A DNA stretch of 64,000 bases from an uncultured Lachnospiraceae bacterium (GCA_902779575.1 CACZBW010000003.1:223039-287038), one strand, 5' to 3'; numbered from the stretch's first letter, positions 53,189-62,437 are shown. The notes: generated by a model not told the origin, from the sequence alone. Numbers and translations: made by a program.

Positions 53189-54508
53189 TTATTCAACCTT
53201 ATCCAGGGGGATACAGATGTCGCAGTAAGTTTCACCGGTCAGATACTCTTCGGTACTCTTCACATAGCCTTCGGGGACCTTAAGAATGTGTACGTTATAG
53301 ATCGGACCTTCTTCCGCCGCAAAGACAACAACGCCATTCTCATCCGTCTTGCCGAACATGCAGGCGGTATCCGAGCAGAACTGCACTGTTGCGCCCTTGA
53401 CCAGATTGCCGTCAGAGTCGCTGACGATCACGCGATAGACGCCTTCGCTGTTGGCGGCAATATAAGGTGTGGCAGGTCTTTCCATCCCGACCGTCTTACC
53501 TTCAAGTAGGCCGCTGATAATTTCTTCATAAGGCTCCATGGTCTGCGGAGCTCCGCGGAAGGGAGGGCTCAGCAGGGAGCCGTCGCTGCCGAAGAAATAA
53601 GAAGTGGGAAGAGCACCGTTCCAGTCAAGAGTCTCATCCAGATTCTTAACAGGCATCAGGTTGAGATAATTCACATTGTGCTCTTTCAGGATCTCTTTAC
53701 ATGCATCAAGCTCATCATCTGCGTCCATACAGATGCCGACCACCGCAACGTTCTTCTCCGCAAGACGTTCAGCCATCTCGCCAAGCGCGGTCATCTCATT
53801 GACGCAGTTGTGGCACCAGGTGGCCCAGAGGTTGACCATGATAACATCGTAATTCTTGAAGATATCTTCACTCTTTATGGGATTGCCGTCAAGATCCGTG
53901 CCTTCAAAGCTGAATACTTTGCCGACCATGTCTTCGCCCGGGATAACCGGAACATAATATTCACCGTTTTTCAAAACATCCTGTATAGCGGCCTTCAGAA
54001 CCTTGAATTCTTCCTGGTATGCCGGTGCAATGCCGGCCAGATATTCCTCCGTATTATCTGACTCTGCATCGTAATAACTATAGAATACCAGATTGCCGAC
54101 TGAAGCAAGTTCAGTCATATTGCCCATTGCCTCTTCCAGAAGGGCAGCCATCCGATCGGAAAGCTGTGTGCGGTCAACGCCGTAAACTGTCGCCAGGCTG
54201 CCCATTTTGCTCCTTAGCAGGGCCAGGTCGGCTTCGGTGATCTCATCCATTTCCTTCTGCACGATGGCATCGAATTCTTCTCTTGACATTGCATAGTAGA
54301 CGAAGGACACGGGGTAGACGCCGTGCTCGACCTTCCCATAGGAGTCAGATTCAAATATACCTTTGAGCTTATTTTCATCAAATTCATCCGTGTATGTAAG
54401 AGTCATTCCACTCTCTTCCATGACTTCTTTCTTTTCGTCTGCGAACACGACGGTGCTGAGGGAAAGCAGCAGCAGAACGGTTAGCAGCATGCAATAGATT
54501 TTTTTCAT
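53189..54508 (-). CDS. Secreted TlpA-family thiol oxidoreductase with C-terminal beta domain
   Basis: 439 residues. Signal peptide MKKIYCMLLTVLLLLSLSTV, cleavage after VFA. A helical N-terminal half without known fold leads to a TlpA/AhpC-like thioredoxin domain (from about 195) with VNLWATWCHNCVNEM and DGSLLSPPFRGAP. Residues 360-439 form a Cna-B-like or carboxypeptidase-regulatory-like sandwich (KGATVQFCSDTACMFGKTDENG) that itself has a CxxxxC pair. Acts outside the membrane as a disulfide reductase or sensor. Second gene of the operon. Confidence 0.88.
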   Translation of the reverse strand: MKKIYCMLLTVLLLLSLSTVVFADEKKEVMEESGMTLTYTDEFDENKLKGIFESDSYGKVEHGVYPVSFVYYAMSREEFDAIVQKEMDEITEADLALLRSKMGSLATVYGVDRTQLSDRMAALLEEAMGNMTELASVGNLVFYSYYDAESDNTEEYLAGIAPAYQEEFKVLKAAIQDVLKNGEYYVPVIPGEDMVGKVFSFEGTDLDGNPIKSEDIFKNYDVIMVNLWATWCHNCVNEMTALGEMAERLAEKNVAVVGICMDADDELDACKEILKEHNVNYLNLMPVKNLDETLDWNGALPTSYFFGSDGSLLSPPFRGAPQTMEPYEEIISGLLEGKTVGMERPATPYIAANSEGVYRVIVSDSDGNLVKGATVQFCSDTACMFGKTDENGVVVFAAEEGPIYNVHILKVPEGYVKSTEEYLTGETYCDICIPLDKVE

Positions 54509-54634
54509 TGATAATACCTCTCTTAAAAATATCTGATTCTTTACTTTAACAAATCGCGACCCTGTCTTCGGGCGCCAGATACATGTTATCGCCTTCGGTA
54601 ATTCCGTAGAAATTCAGGGGCCTTTATATCCGCG

Positions 54635-55735
54635 TTATTCCGCACCGAGCTTCGCCAGGGCGTCGTTCAGCGCCGGCAGGTACTCTTCCACATGCGCGCC
54701 GCGAACCGGCTCTGCAATCATCCGGCCTTCGCTGTCAATGAAGAAAGATGTCGGAAGAGAGATGAGGGTGGGGAGCACCTCTTCCATATCTTCGGGCGGT
54801 GCGAGGTTCAGATAGTCTACGCCGTATTCTGCCAGAATTTCTCTGGCAGCTTCGTCCATACCCTCCTCATCCGCATCTATACACATGCCGACAATCTGAC
54901 AGCCGTTCTTCTCGAATTCTTTCGAAAGTTCTTCGAGCTGCCGCATCTCCTTCTTGCAGGCAGCGCACCAGGTCGCCCAGAAATTGAGCATTGTAACCTT
55001 GCTGCCGGCAAAGAGCTCTTGGCTGGTCACCGGGTTGCCTTCCAGGTCGGTCGTTTCGAAGGAAAGCACTTCGCCGGCATCCGTATTTATCTGCTCAAAT
55101 TCGGGAGCTCTGAGCGTCAAAGCATTCACGAAGGTTTCGTGATCGGCGGCAATATCCTGGAATTCATTAAAATATTCCTCGCCCATGGCTTCGCGGTATT
55201 CTTCTTTGCCTTCATCAAGCTCCGCGTACTGGCCGATGAAAAAAGAAAACTCCCCGTCGCTGCCGAGCTTCTCGAACCAGGAAAAATCGTCTTCACGGAT
55301 ACCGTTATGCGCTTTCAGTTCTTCACGCAGTTCCTCCTCGCCGCGATCAGCATTGATAATGAAAATATCATAGAGATAGGCACACTCCCTCTGGGTAGCC
55401 CACTTGGGATCAGCGGGTACAGGCGGATCTTCTTCTTTCACCATCGCGTCCATCCAGGCGTTAATGTAGTCATTGTACTCGTCAAAGTCTTCCTCCGGGA
55501 AGGCATAGTAAGACGACCTGATCTGAAGGATGCCGTCATCAAGAAAACCTGAATTCCAGTCCAGGGAGCCCTTGAGATTCCGGTATTTCTCAGGTATTTC
55601 AAAGTGAAAACCGAGTTCCGGTTTGTCAATCACGTACGGATCAGCTGCTTCCGGGTCACTTCCCTCCGCCGGGACGGTTATGCCGGCTGAAGACGCAAGC
55701 AGAACCGCCAGCAGAATACACATCAATTTTTTCAT
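54635..55735 (-). CDS. Secreted TlpA-family thiol oxidoreductase
   Basis: 366 residues. Signal peptide MKKLMCILLAVLLASSAG, cleavage probably after VPA. The N-terminal half resembles that of the next protein (GxHFEIPExY, helical), the C-terminal half is a TlpA domain with MLNFWATWCAACKKEM and the cis-proline segment ISLPTSFFIDSEGRM. First gene of the operon; 126 bases separate it from the second TlpA gene. Confidence 0.9.
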   Translation of the reverse strand: MKKLMCILLAVLLASSAGITVPAEGSDPEAADPYVIDKPELGFHFEIPEKYRNLKGSLDWNSGFLDDGILQIRSSYYAFPEEDFDEYNDYINAWMDAMVKEEDPPVPADPKWATQRECAYLYDIFIINADRGEEELREELKAHNGIREDDFSWFEKLGSDGEFSFFIGQYAELDEGKEEYREAMGEEYFNEFQDIAADHETFVNALTLRAPEFEQINTDAGEVLSFETTDLEGNPVTSQELFAGSKVTMLNFWATWCAACKKEMRQLEELSKEFEKNGCQIVGMCIDADEEGMDEAAREILAEYGVDYLNLAPPEDMEEVLPTLISLPTSFFIDSEGRMIAEPVRGAHVEEYLPALNDALAKLGAE

Positions 55736-55785
55736 TACTTCCCTCCTCTACTGAGCATATTCACGTCTGTTTCAAAATTTAAAAA

Positions 55786-55814
55786 AATATAACATAGCGA
55801 ATTTTGAAAGTCTA
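55786..55814 (-). promoter_or_regulatory. Promoter of the TlpA/iron-sulfur operon
   Basis: TAGACT and TATATT on the minus strand with a 17-base spacer, about 50 bases before the first TlpA start codon. Confidence 0.55.
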
Positions 55815-55911
55815 CATTCCGGAACAGAGTTTTTGTTCACGGATGTATTGCACTTCCCTGCATGTAATTGGTAACCATTAACCATGTTTTTTCAGTCTGT
55901 TATGGATGCCG

Positions 55912-56442
55912 TTATAATGACAGATCTGTTGTCTGGTCATTCACTGTATGCTCAGATATGACGATCTTCGCCTCTGACATTCTCTTATAGTTTCTTTTCA
56001 GCTTGTTAAGATCATGCCTTCCCATAATCATGATACTTGTCGCTTCCCAGACAGCAACCCACCCGATAATTGAAAGCACTTCCAGATTTACACTTTCCGA
56101 ATCCAATGACAGATAATACCAGATTACAAGAACGACAATGCCGAAGACGGCAAGGCAGGCTGCTTTCAGAGAGAGCAGCCTCAGATCCTTTTTAACCATA
56201 TCCCTTTCATAGCCAAAGTATTCCCTGATCCTCTGTTTAACGCTTTCCTGGTTCACAGGCGTATCACTTTCAATATGAATCATATAATCATCCCTGTTAT
56301 TTTTATCCACCTTCGCAAAACTGCGGGAAATAAAAGACAGCAGGTCTTCAGACATCATCTTATGATCAGGGTCATATTCAGAAAACAAATCCTGTTCATC
56401 ATGGATTTTCAGTTTGATTATCCGCGTAGCAATAATGAACAC
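55912..56442 (-). CDS. Hypothetical membrane protein
   Basis: 176 residues from a GTG at 56442 with AAAGGAA close by. A charged N-terminal region of 90 residues precedes two membrane segments (about 93-113 and 121-140) and a basic tail (RHDLNKLKRNYKRMSEAKIVI). I recognise no family. A terminator lies just upstream, so it has its own transcript. Confidence 0.6.
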   Translation of the reverse strand: MFIIATRIIKLKIHDEQDLFSEYDPDHKMMSEDLLSFISRSFAKVDKNNRDDYMIHIESDTPVNQESVKQRIREYFGYERDMVKKDLRLLSLKAACLAVFGIVVLVIWYYLSLDSESVNLEVLSIIGWVAVWEATSIMIMGRHDLNKLKRNYKRMSEAKIVISEHTVNDQTTDLSL

Positions 56443-56464
56443 TTCCTTTCTGTTCCAACAAATT

Positions 56465-56488
56465 AACGACGTGTCTGTACACGTCGTT
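56465..56488 (-). terminator. Intrinsic terminator after the DUF362 gene
   Basis: Perfect 10-bp stem AACGACGTGT / ACACGTCGTT with a 4-base loop, 24 bases after the DUF362 stop codon on the minus strand. Confidence 0.7.
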
Positions 56489-56511
56489 TATTTGCTGCAT
56501 CCTGTCCGCTT

Positions 56512-57633
56512 TCAGATTTTCACCAGCTCATAATCTCTGCTGCCGAGGCCGATTTCTTCAGCGTGAATCAGGCCGGCCTCCCATTCAGCATCCGGATGGT
56601 TCATGTGGAAATATTCATGGTTGGGATCTTCCTTCCATAAAGACTTGATATGCCGGTCAAGACGGCTTCCCTCGCACACGGGCATCTTGTTGCACAGATC
56701 GACACAGGCCTGATCAAGGGCAACCGGGTCGAAGGACGCAAGCATCCCTACGTCAGGGATGATGGGAATGTCGTTCTCACTGTGACAGTCGCAGAAAGGC
56801 GAAACGTCACAGATCAGCGAGATGTGGAAAGCCGGCCGGCCTTTCACCACCGCATAAGTGTATTCCGCAATTTTCTGAGAAAGAAGGGCTGCGGAATTTG
56901 CAACACTGGGCTCGATGGCATCTTTCGGACAGATTGCGAGACATCGGCCGCAGCCGACGCATTTATCGTGGTCGATACGCGCTTTCCCGCCTTCGATCAC
57001 GGGTCCTCCGTGAGCGCAGATTCTTGCGCAGGAACCGCAGCCGATGCAGAGTTCCGTCTCCACAACGGGCTTGCCCTCCCAATGCTGCTCCATCTTGCCC
57101 GAACGGGAGCCGCTGCCCATGCCGAGGTTTTTCAGTGCGCCGCCGAAGCCGGCTTCCTCATGCCCTTTGAAATGGGTCAGAGAGATAACGATGTCGGCAT
57201 CCATAATAGCCTGGCCGATCTTGGCTTCCTTGACAAGAGGGAGATTGACGGGCACCAGCGCCTCGTCGGTTCCCTTGAGGCCGTCCGCGATGATCACATG
57301 GCAGCCGGTCTGCAGCGGGGAAAAACCGTTGAGATAGGCCGTGTCCATATGGTCGAGGGCATTCTTCCGGCTGCCGACATAGAGCGTGTTGCAGTCGGTC
57401 AGGAAGACCTTCCCGCCGCGCTCGCGCACGTAATCTGCAACCACTTTTGCGTACTGCGGACGCAGATGAGCGAGATTCCCAAGCTCACCGAAGTGGATTT
57501 TGATTGCGGTATACCGGTCTTCAAACTGGATCTCCTCAAATCCGGCGCGCTTCATCAGGCGGTGCAGCTTCTGTGGAAGCGTCTCGGAAGGAGTTGCATG
57601 GAAATCGGTAAAGAAAACTTTCGACTGACTCAT
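56512..57633 (-). CDS. DUF362 protein with two 4Fe-4S clusters
   Basis: 373 residues, GGAGAATT upstream. DUF362 features: DRYTAIKIHFGELGNLAHLRP, FLTDCNTLYVG, ISLTHFKGHEEAGFGGALKNLGMG, then ferredoxin motifs CIGCGSCARICAHG and CVGCGRCLAICPKD around 195-235. These soluble proteins are widespread in anaerobes and have no settled function. The intergenic hairpin ACAGGCCGG / CCGGCCTGT (57677-57699) lies upstream. Confidence 0.92.
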   Translation of the reverse strand: MSQSKVFFTDFHATPSETLPQKLHRLMKRAGFEEIQFEDRYTAIKIHFGELGNLAHLRPQYAKVVADYVRERGGKVFLTDCNTLYVGSRKNALDHMDTAYLNGFSPLQTGCHVIIADGLKGTDEALVPVNLPLVKEAKIGQAIMDADIVISLTHFKGHEEAGFGGALKNLGMGSGSRSGKMEQHWEGKPVVETELCIGCGSCARICAHGGPVIEGGKARIDHDKCVGCGRCLAICPKDAIEPSVANSAALLSQKIAEYTYAVVKGRPAFHISLICDVSPFCDCHSENDIPIIPDVGMLASFDPVALDQACVDLCNKMPVCEGSRLDRHIKSLWKEDPNHEYFHMNHPDAEWEAGLIHAEEIGLGSRDYELVKI

Positions 57634-57934
57634 AATAATTCTCCTCTGTCCTGTGAAATCATAATAAGTTCAAATGACAGGCCGGTCTGCCCGGCCTGTA
57701 TTCCTGACGGAACATTAAGCAGGAAATTATCTGTTGAACCCGGATCCTGAAGATAAGAATCATAATAGCAAATTTATTCAGCGTCCACAAGATAATTGTC
57801 TGTAAAAAGGACAGATGGCGGGACTCCCTTCTGCCCGTTCAACCGCCTGTTTTTCAGACGTTTCCGCTGCCTTCCGATAAAAAATAAAACCATGCAGGAA
57901 GACCGTATACAAGGAGTTTAATTAAACATTTTAG

Positions 57935-58333
57935 TATAAATATTCTGCCCGTAATCCAAACGCTGTTACCGGTGATCCGGCGGTACGCATCCTTGCTCTC
58001 AGCTGGCTGATCTCCATTCCCAGCCTGGTCATCTCGGCTTCCATGCAGGGCCTGTCCCTTGCGCGTCCCAGCATGCTGTTGACCATGCTTCGCCAGGCTG
58101 TTCAGCCTGTTTTGCTGGCATTTATTCTTCAGATGACAGGTAACCTGAACATGGTCTGGCTTTCCTTTGCGATTGCGGAAGCACTCAGCGTTCCGGCGGC
58201 CATCCGGTTATGGATAAATAAATCCGCCATGCTTCCAAAACCGGAGCCTGAGGAGCCGATCAGTTCTGATTCCCTCTGTCCTCTTCCAGAGACTCACGCA
58301 CAGGCTGTATCTTCAGGCCATCCACTATCGTAG
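57935..58333 (+). pseudogene. MATE transporter C-terminal fragment
   Basis: An open frame without a start codon at its beginning (stop codon TAG at 57932) reads AVRILALSWLISIPSLVISA, QGLSLARPSMLLTMLRQAVQ and AIAEALSVPAAIRLWI, which fits the last two or three helices of a MATE pump. The rest of the gene is missing, and its end overlaps the 3' end of the next minus-strand gene. Not the partner of the intact MATE gene at 43 kb. Confidence 0.6.
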
Positions 58334-59111
58334 CAGACATCTTTGCCTTTTTCCCTTTGTCTTCAGCCCGAAGGTAAATAAACCCGAACACGCAGAAGAC
58401 CACCGCGCCGATGAAGTTGACCAGCAGGTCCTTCATGGTGTCCAGGATACCGATGTCCAGATAACCGTCCGAGATCTCCAAAACCTCACCTGAGGCAGTA
58501 TATATCTGGGTTTTTACAATATCAGCTGCCCGGAATGCCTGCTGGGTGCCGGCAGGATCAAGTTTCGTTGACTGAAAACTCTGTACGATGAAGTCCTTCT
58601 GCATGTCCGTTTTAAGGAACAGATCCGCGCCGCACTCGATAAACTCCCACATCACGCCGATGGTCATGGAGAAACAGAACGCCACCATGACCAGATACAG
58701 CGGTGAAAGTTTGACATTCTTACTGTTGCGGTTGAGCAGATCGATCGTGACAAAGCCTACGGCAGCGAACAGGAAACCGTTAAGGGTGTGAAGCAGGGTA
58801 TCCCATATTGGAATCGTGGTATAATAATGGTCCAGTTCTCCCAATATCTCCGCGGCAAATATGAAGCAGTAAAGGATGCCCTCAAGGAGCGGTGCAATCT
58901 CTATCTTCAACGCTCCTTCCAGAAAACTGGGAATCAGGAACAGCGCCAGGGTCAGTGCGCACAGCACCGCGCTCTCATAGTGATGAATGACGATGCCCCG
59001 GATAAGAGCGGCAAGCACCATGAGCCTCAGAAGAGTGTACAATATGAACACAACGCGGTTTTCCTTTATTCTGGCGTGAAGTCTTTTCAGATATCTGTTC
59101 AGAGCTTTCAT
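58260..59111 (-). CDS. Integral membrane protein, DUF2238/YjdF-like
   Basis: 283 residues from ATG 59111 with TGGAGAT. Seven or so membrane segments. DHYYTTIPIWDTLLHTLNGFLFAAVGF and TIGVMWEFIECGADLF are the pattern of YjdF/DUF2238-type proteins; a loop of about 55 residues (IVQSFQSTKLDPAGTQQAFR ...) is inserted before the last segments. Function unknown. Confidence 0.75.
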   Translation of the reverse strand: MKALNRYLKRLHARIKENRVVFILYTLLRLMVLAALIRGIVIHHYESAVLCALTLALFLIPSFLEGALKIEIAPLLEGILYCFIFAAEILGELDHYYTTIPIWDTLLHTLNGFLFAAVGFVTIDLLNRNSKNVKLSPLYLVMVAFCFSMTIGVMWEFIECGADLFLKTDMQKDFIVQSFQSTKLDPAGTQQAFRAADIVKTQIYTASGEVLEISDGYLDIGILDTMKDLLVNFIGAVVFCVFGFIYLRAEDKGKKAKMSATIVDGLKIQPVRESLEEDRGNQN

Positions 59112-59137
59112 GATAATCTCCATTCTGATGTTTTTTC

Positions 59138-60097
59138 TTAAAATCCCGACTGTTCAGAATCTGTTTTTTCGAAACGCTTTAATATCCATGGAAAGATGAA
59201 TGCTACGTAAAGCATCTGCAGATAACAGGAAACAAAGGTGCCGGGCGCGCCGGAAATCCAGTTTTTAACTGCGGGCACGAAGATCAGGCTGACAGCATAA
59301 TAACTCAGCAGACCGACTGCAAGCCGAGTGAACCTTTTCACCATGGAAATGTCAGTGGAAAACTGAACAAACCGTCTTTCCAGAATCCAGCCGGTCAGAA
59401 ATGCGGCGCACCAGCCAACGCCCTTAAAGGTGTCATTGGCCATTTTCGCCCCTTCCACCAGCACTTTTCCAGCCGCGTCTTTGTCTACGGGATAGGGCTT
59501 GACTGCAGCATATATTGCTACAGCGATTGCGAGCCCGACACCGATACAGACCACAAGAAGATCCTTTTCAGGATGGATCTTTACCCATTCCATCAGCTTC
59601 ACAGTCAGCCACATGACCAGGATTCCGGCTGCGGCACCGACCAGAACGTCCTGCGGTGTATGCACGCCCAGATAATTACGGCTGAATGCCACAAGCAGGA
59701 CAAGGAGGCCCAGCACGATGCGCAGCACCCGGGGAAGGTCCTTTCGAACAGCACCGCCGCCATATACGGTCGCCGCGTTCATCGTATGTCCGCTGGGAAA
59801 CGAATAACCCGTTGCCGTGGTGATGGAATCGCCGTAGGGCACAACACGGGCGTCCCTGATCCACGGCCGATAGGCGCAGACCGTCACCTTCAGCATACCG
59901 TTGACCAGCCTGTTTCCGCTCCAGCCCATCAGAAGATAGGCGCCAAAGTCTTTACTGACACACCAATAGAGTAACGCCATGATGATGAGCGCCGTGTTCA
60001 ATTCACCCAGCCAGGTCATCTTTGAAAAAAAACCGGCCAAAAACGCGCCTGCACCGTTTCGAAAATCCTGTAAAGCCAAGAGAATGTTGATGTCCAT
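59138..60097 (-). CDS. PAP2-family phosphatase
   Basis: 319 residues from ATG 60097 behind GAGGAGG. PAP2 signature in three parts: KVTVCAYRPWIRD (K-x6-RP), YSFPSGHTMNAATV, and AFSRNYLGVHTPQDVL (SR-x5-H-x3-D). Eight membrane segments. It dephosphorylates lipid phosphates such as undecaprenyl or phosphatidylglycerol phosphate on the outer face. It precedes the DUF2238-like gene by 26 bases. Confidence 0.94.
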   Translation of the reverse strand: MDINILLALQDFRNGAGAFLAGFFSKMTWLGELNTALIIMALLYWCVSKDFGAYLLMGWSGNRLVNGMLKVTVCAYRPWIRDARVVPYGDSITTATGYSFPSGHTMNAATVYGGGAVRKDLPRVLRIVLGLLVLLVAFSRNYLGVHTPQDVLVGAAAGILVMWLTVKLMEWVKIHPEKDLLVVCIGVGLAIAVAIYAAVKPYPVDKDAAGKVLVEGAKMANDTFKGVGWCAAFLTGWILERRFVQFSTDISMVKRFTRLAVGLLSYYAVSLIFVPAVKNWISGAPGTFVSCYLQMLYVAFIFPWILKRFEKTDSEQSGF

Positions 60098-60216
60098 TTT
60101 TTCCTCCTCTGCAAAGCCCGGGTGCCACAGGCTGCTGTAATCCAAAAATCCTGTGCCGCCGCATTTATATGTTACGTTCAAAACGATCTTTTCTCATCCT
60201 GCTGCTGAAATGTATA

Positions 60217-60330
60217 TTAAGATTTGCAGTATTCCAGGCACAGCATGGCCAGATCGTCAAAATGCTCCGCATCGACGGCGAAAGTTTTCACAGCGCTGCG
60301 TACTTGCCGGACAGATGAGATGATACGCAC
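60217..60330 (-). pseudogene. SpoIIE-type phosphatase C-terminal fragment
   Basis: The minus strand reads SSVRQVRSAVKTFAVDAEHF then DDLAMLCLEYCKS and a stop, the conserved last helix and strand of SpoIIE-type phosphatases (compare FDDTTMLLFEY in the gene at 1.4-3.1 kb). No upstream domain remains. Confidence 0.6.
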
Positions 60331-60482
60331 TCCGGAACATGTTTATGATAATTATTTTACAACGAATACTGCTATCATACCATGGGTTTCTCTGGCAAAA
60401 AATTTCAGGCAGCATCTCTGCCGCCTGGTGATCAAAATTTCTATATTACCAGCCGCCCGTAGCTCCGCCATCCTTCGGTTCA

Positions 60483-61277
60483 TCATCCAAGTGCCACGTC
60501 CAGCGCCATCATCAGGCTGAAGCCGACGGCAAAGAACACGACGCCGATATTGGAATGTTTCCCGGCAGACATCTCCGGGATCAGCTCCTCCACGACCACA
60601 TACAGCATGGCGCCGGCAGCGAAGGATAAAAGATAGGGCATCGCCGGGACCACAAGACTGGCGATCAGGACCGTAAGCCCGCCGAACAGCGGCTCAACGG
60701 CGCCGGGCAGGACGCCCAGCCGGAAGGATTTCGGCTTGCTTTTTCCCTCCGCGAAGAGCGGCATGGAGATAATCGCGCCTTCCGGGAAATTCTGGATCGC
60801 GATGCCGAGCGCCAGAGCCAGCGCGCCGCCTGCCGTGATATTGGCCGAGCCGGACAGTAATCCTGCGTAGACCACGCCGACTGCCATGCCCTCCGGGATG
60901 TTGTGCAGCGTCACCGCCAGCACCATCATGATCGTTCTGTTCAGACTGGATTTCGGGCCTTCCGTCTGATCCGCCCGGTCGATGCCCCTGTGCAGATGCG
61001 GGATGATATGGTCCAGGAGGAGAAGGAACAGAATTCCCAGCCAAAAGCCGATAAAAGCCGGAAGGAATGCCCATCTGCCTTTCTCTGCCGACTGTTCAAT
61101 AGCGGGGACGATCAGACTCCAGATGGACGCCGCCACCATGACGCCCGCTGCGAACCCTGTCAAAGCCCGCTGTATACCGGCTCTTAAATCCTTCTTCAGA
61201 AAGAACACACAGGCGGCTCCGCCTGCGGTGCCGATAAAGGGGATCAGGAGTCCCCAGATAACCGCTCTCATCTCCAT
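60483..61277 (-). CDS. ZIP-family metal transporter
   Basis: 264 residues, eight membrane segments. Metal-site helices IV and V are intact: MVLAVTLHNIPEGMAVGV (HNIPEG) and ALGIAIQNFPEGAIISMPL (HNF/Y-type changed to QNFPEG, as in some iron- or zinc-importing ZIPs of the ZupT/GufA group). LFGGLTVLI and EELIPEMSAGKHSN follow. The start overlaps the stop of the heavy-metal domain gene (ATGGAGATGA), so they are translated together. Confidence 0.93.
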   Translation of the reverse strand: MEMRAVIWGLLIPFIGTAGGAACVFFLKKDLRAGIQRALTGFAAGVMVAASIWSLIVPAIEQSAEKGRWAFLPAFIGFWLGILFLLLLDHIIPHLHRGIDRADQTEGPKSSLNRTIMMVLAVTLHNIPEGMAVGVVYAGLLSGSANITAGGALALALGIAIQNFPEGAIISMPLFAEGKSKPKSFRLGVLPGAVEPLFGGLTVLIASLVVPAMPYLLSFAAGAMLYVVVEELIPEMSAGKHSNIGVVFFAVGFSLMMALDVALG

Positions 61278-61567
61278 CCAAACAAACCCTTCTTTTCATA
61301 GGAAGCCGATTCGACGCTCAGGCAGCTGTACCCTGTAGCATCTATGGCCGCCTTCAGGCGAGCGGCATCCACTGCTTCCTCCGTCAGAAAAGAGGCTTCT
61401 TTTTTGCTTCTGGAAGCAGCGACCTTCCTGGCGGCCGGAACCGCTTTGCTGATCGCATCGCATACATGTGCCTCGCACATCCCGCACATCATACCGTCGA
61501 CTTTCATTTTTCCGAGAAAGCCCTCGGGTTTTCGTGTCTGGCTCACAAAAGCCTTAAACAATCCCAT
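61268..61567 (-). CDS. Heavy-metal-associated domain protein
   Basis: 99 residues, GAGGGGGAT upstream. The HMA motif is MCGMCEAHVCDAI near residue 28, giving MxCxxC in the form GMMCGMCE. The rest fits a ferredoxin-like HMA fold with a basic tail (KKGLFGWR). Likely delivers or senses a transition metal for the coupled ZIP transporter. Confidence 0.85.
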   Translation of the reverse strand: MGLFKAFVSQTRKPEGFLGKMKVDGMMCGMCEAHVCDAISKAVPAARKVAASRSKKEASFLTEEAVDAARLKAAIDATGYSCLSVESASYEKKGLFGWR

Positions 61568-61589
61568 TTTTTATCCCCCTCAATGCTCT

Positions 61590-61683
61590 TGCATTGATAC
61601 AAATCCTCACCGGATACCGGCATCAGGTCCGGAAGCAGGACGAAAGGAGCGCCCTTGCTTCCGAATTCATTGATAAACATAAA
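61590..61683 (-). pseudogene. Alpha/beta hydrolase N-terminal fragment
   Basis: ATG 61683 behind GAGGGAAC begins MFINEFGSKGAPFVLLPDLM, like the first strand of many alpha/beta hydrolases (MxINEFG ... PVILLLHG), but the sequence loses likeness after 30 residues and the rest of the enzyme is absent. It lies directly upstream of the HMA gene. Confidence 0.4.
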
Positions 61684-61692
61684 GTTCCCTCT

Positions 61693-61708
61693 GTTAGAAG
61701 TTGCTAAC
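61693..61708. promoter_or_regulatory. Candidate DtxR/MntR-type operator 1
   Basis: GTTAGAAGTTGCTAAC: perfect GTTAG-N6-CTAAC dyad ten bases upstream of the hydrolase-fragment ATG and about 130 bases before the HMA-ZIP genes. The dyad type resembles sites of iron- or manganese-dependent DtxR-family repressors. Confidence 0.5.
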
Positions 61709-61791
61709 CGATGGAGTTTAAAAAAGGTCATGCTCTTCCATCGTTATAAGAAGAAGACCGAATGTATAAAAGGCCAAGGAAGCTATCAGTA

Positions 61792-61807
61792 GTTAGGTTT
61801 TGCTAAC
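61792..61807. promoter_or_regulatory. Candidate DtxR/MntR-type operator 2
   Basis: GTTAGGTTTTGCTAAC: the same GTTAG-N6-CTAAC dyad, 99 bases from the first copy. Two matching sites in a 115-base region before metal-transport genes make a common repressor plausible. Confidence 0.5.
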
Positions 61808-61922
61808 TTTCAATTATTATATTCCATGCCAGGAAGATTATCAAGATGAAAGAAAAGAAAAACCTTCGGGTGACGGCCCCGGCCTTTTATCCGACCGGGG
61901 CAGCGAATCAGCTCGTGATCTC

Positions 61923-62393
61923 TTATTTCTTCTTCACCGGATAGCAGATCTCCGTCACAAACTCATCCGGATTCTGTGTCTCATGCGGGCTGACGTGGTA
62001 AATGTTCAACATCGGCTCAGCAGCCTCGTAGCCATTCGCTTCCATCCATGCGATCACAGCTGTATAGACATCCGTGATCTGGGTATAGCTGCCCTGGTAA
62101 GTGCAGCTGGCCACCGTAACCTCCGGAAGTGTACGGAACTTCACATGCTCTGTATCCGGATAACTTCCCTTTACAGTCTTCCACGCCATCATCTCCACGT
62201 TTTCTTCCTTGTACTCACCATCGAGATAGGTCACTGCGCACAGGCAGGGATCATCCTCCACGAGATTCATCCGGCAGGTTTCCTCTGCCAGTTTGCCCCA
62301 GATCATGCCCTCGTCTTCATAGCGGGGAATGTTCATCCGGATGGTCGCGGCATAGCGCTCAGGAATAGTCTTCAGGGTAACGTTATAACTCAT
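61923..62393 (-). CDS. GyrI-like effector-binding domain (3' part of a frameshifted MerR gene)
   Basis: 156 residues. GyrI-like/AraC effector-binding fold with two similar halves (YNVTLKTIPERYAATIRMNI; TVASCTYQGSYTQITDVYTA; MLNIYHVSPHETQNPDEFVTEICYPVK). A weak site GGAAGAAG precedes ATG 62393, but codons upstream in the same frame (RQEELEALSKDTAYKLTLLD) continue as the coiled-coil linker of a MerR protein, so this is most likely the second half of one gene whose first half is encoded in the frame at 62438-62737. Confidence 0.85.
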   Translation of the reverse strand: MSYNVTLKTIPERYAATIRMNIPRYEDEGMIWGKLAEETCRMNLVEDDPCLCAVTYLDGEYKEENVEMMAWKTVKGSYPDTEHVKFRTLPEVTVASCTYQGSYTQITDVYTAVIAWMEANGYEAAEPMLNIYHVSPHETQNPDEFVTEICYPVKKK

Positions 62394-62437
62394 ATCTTCT
62401 TCCTTTCTCAGCCTTTTTCTTGCTGCGTCCAGAAGCG

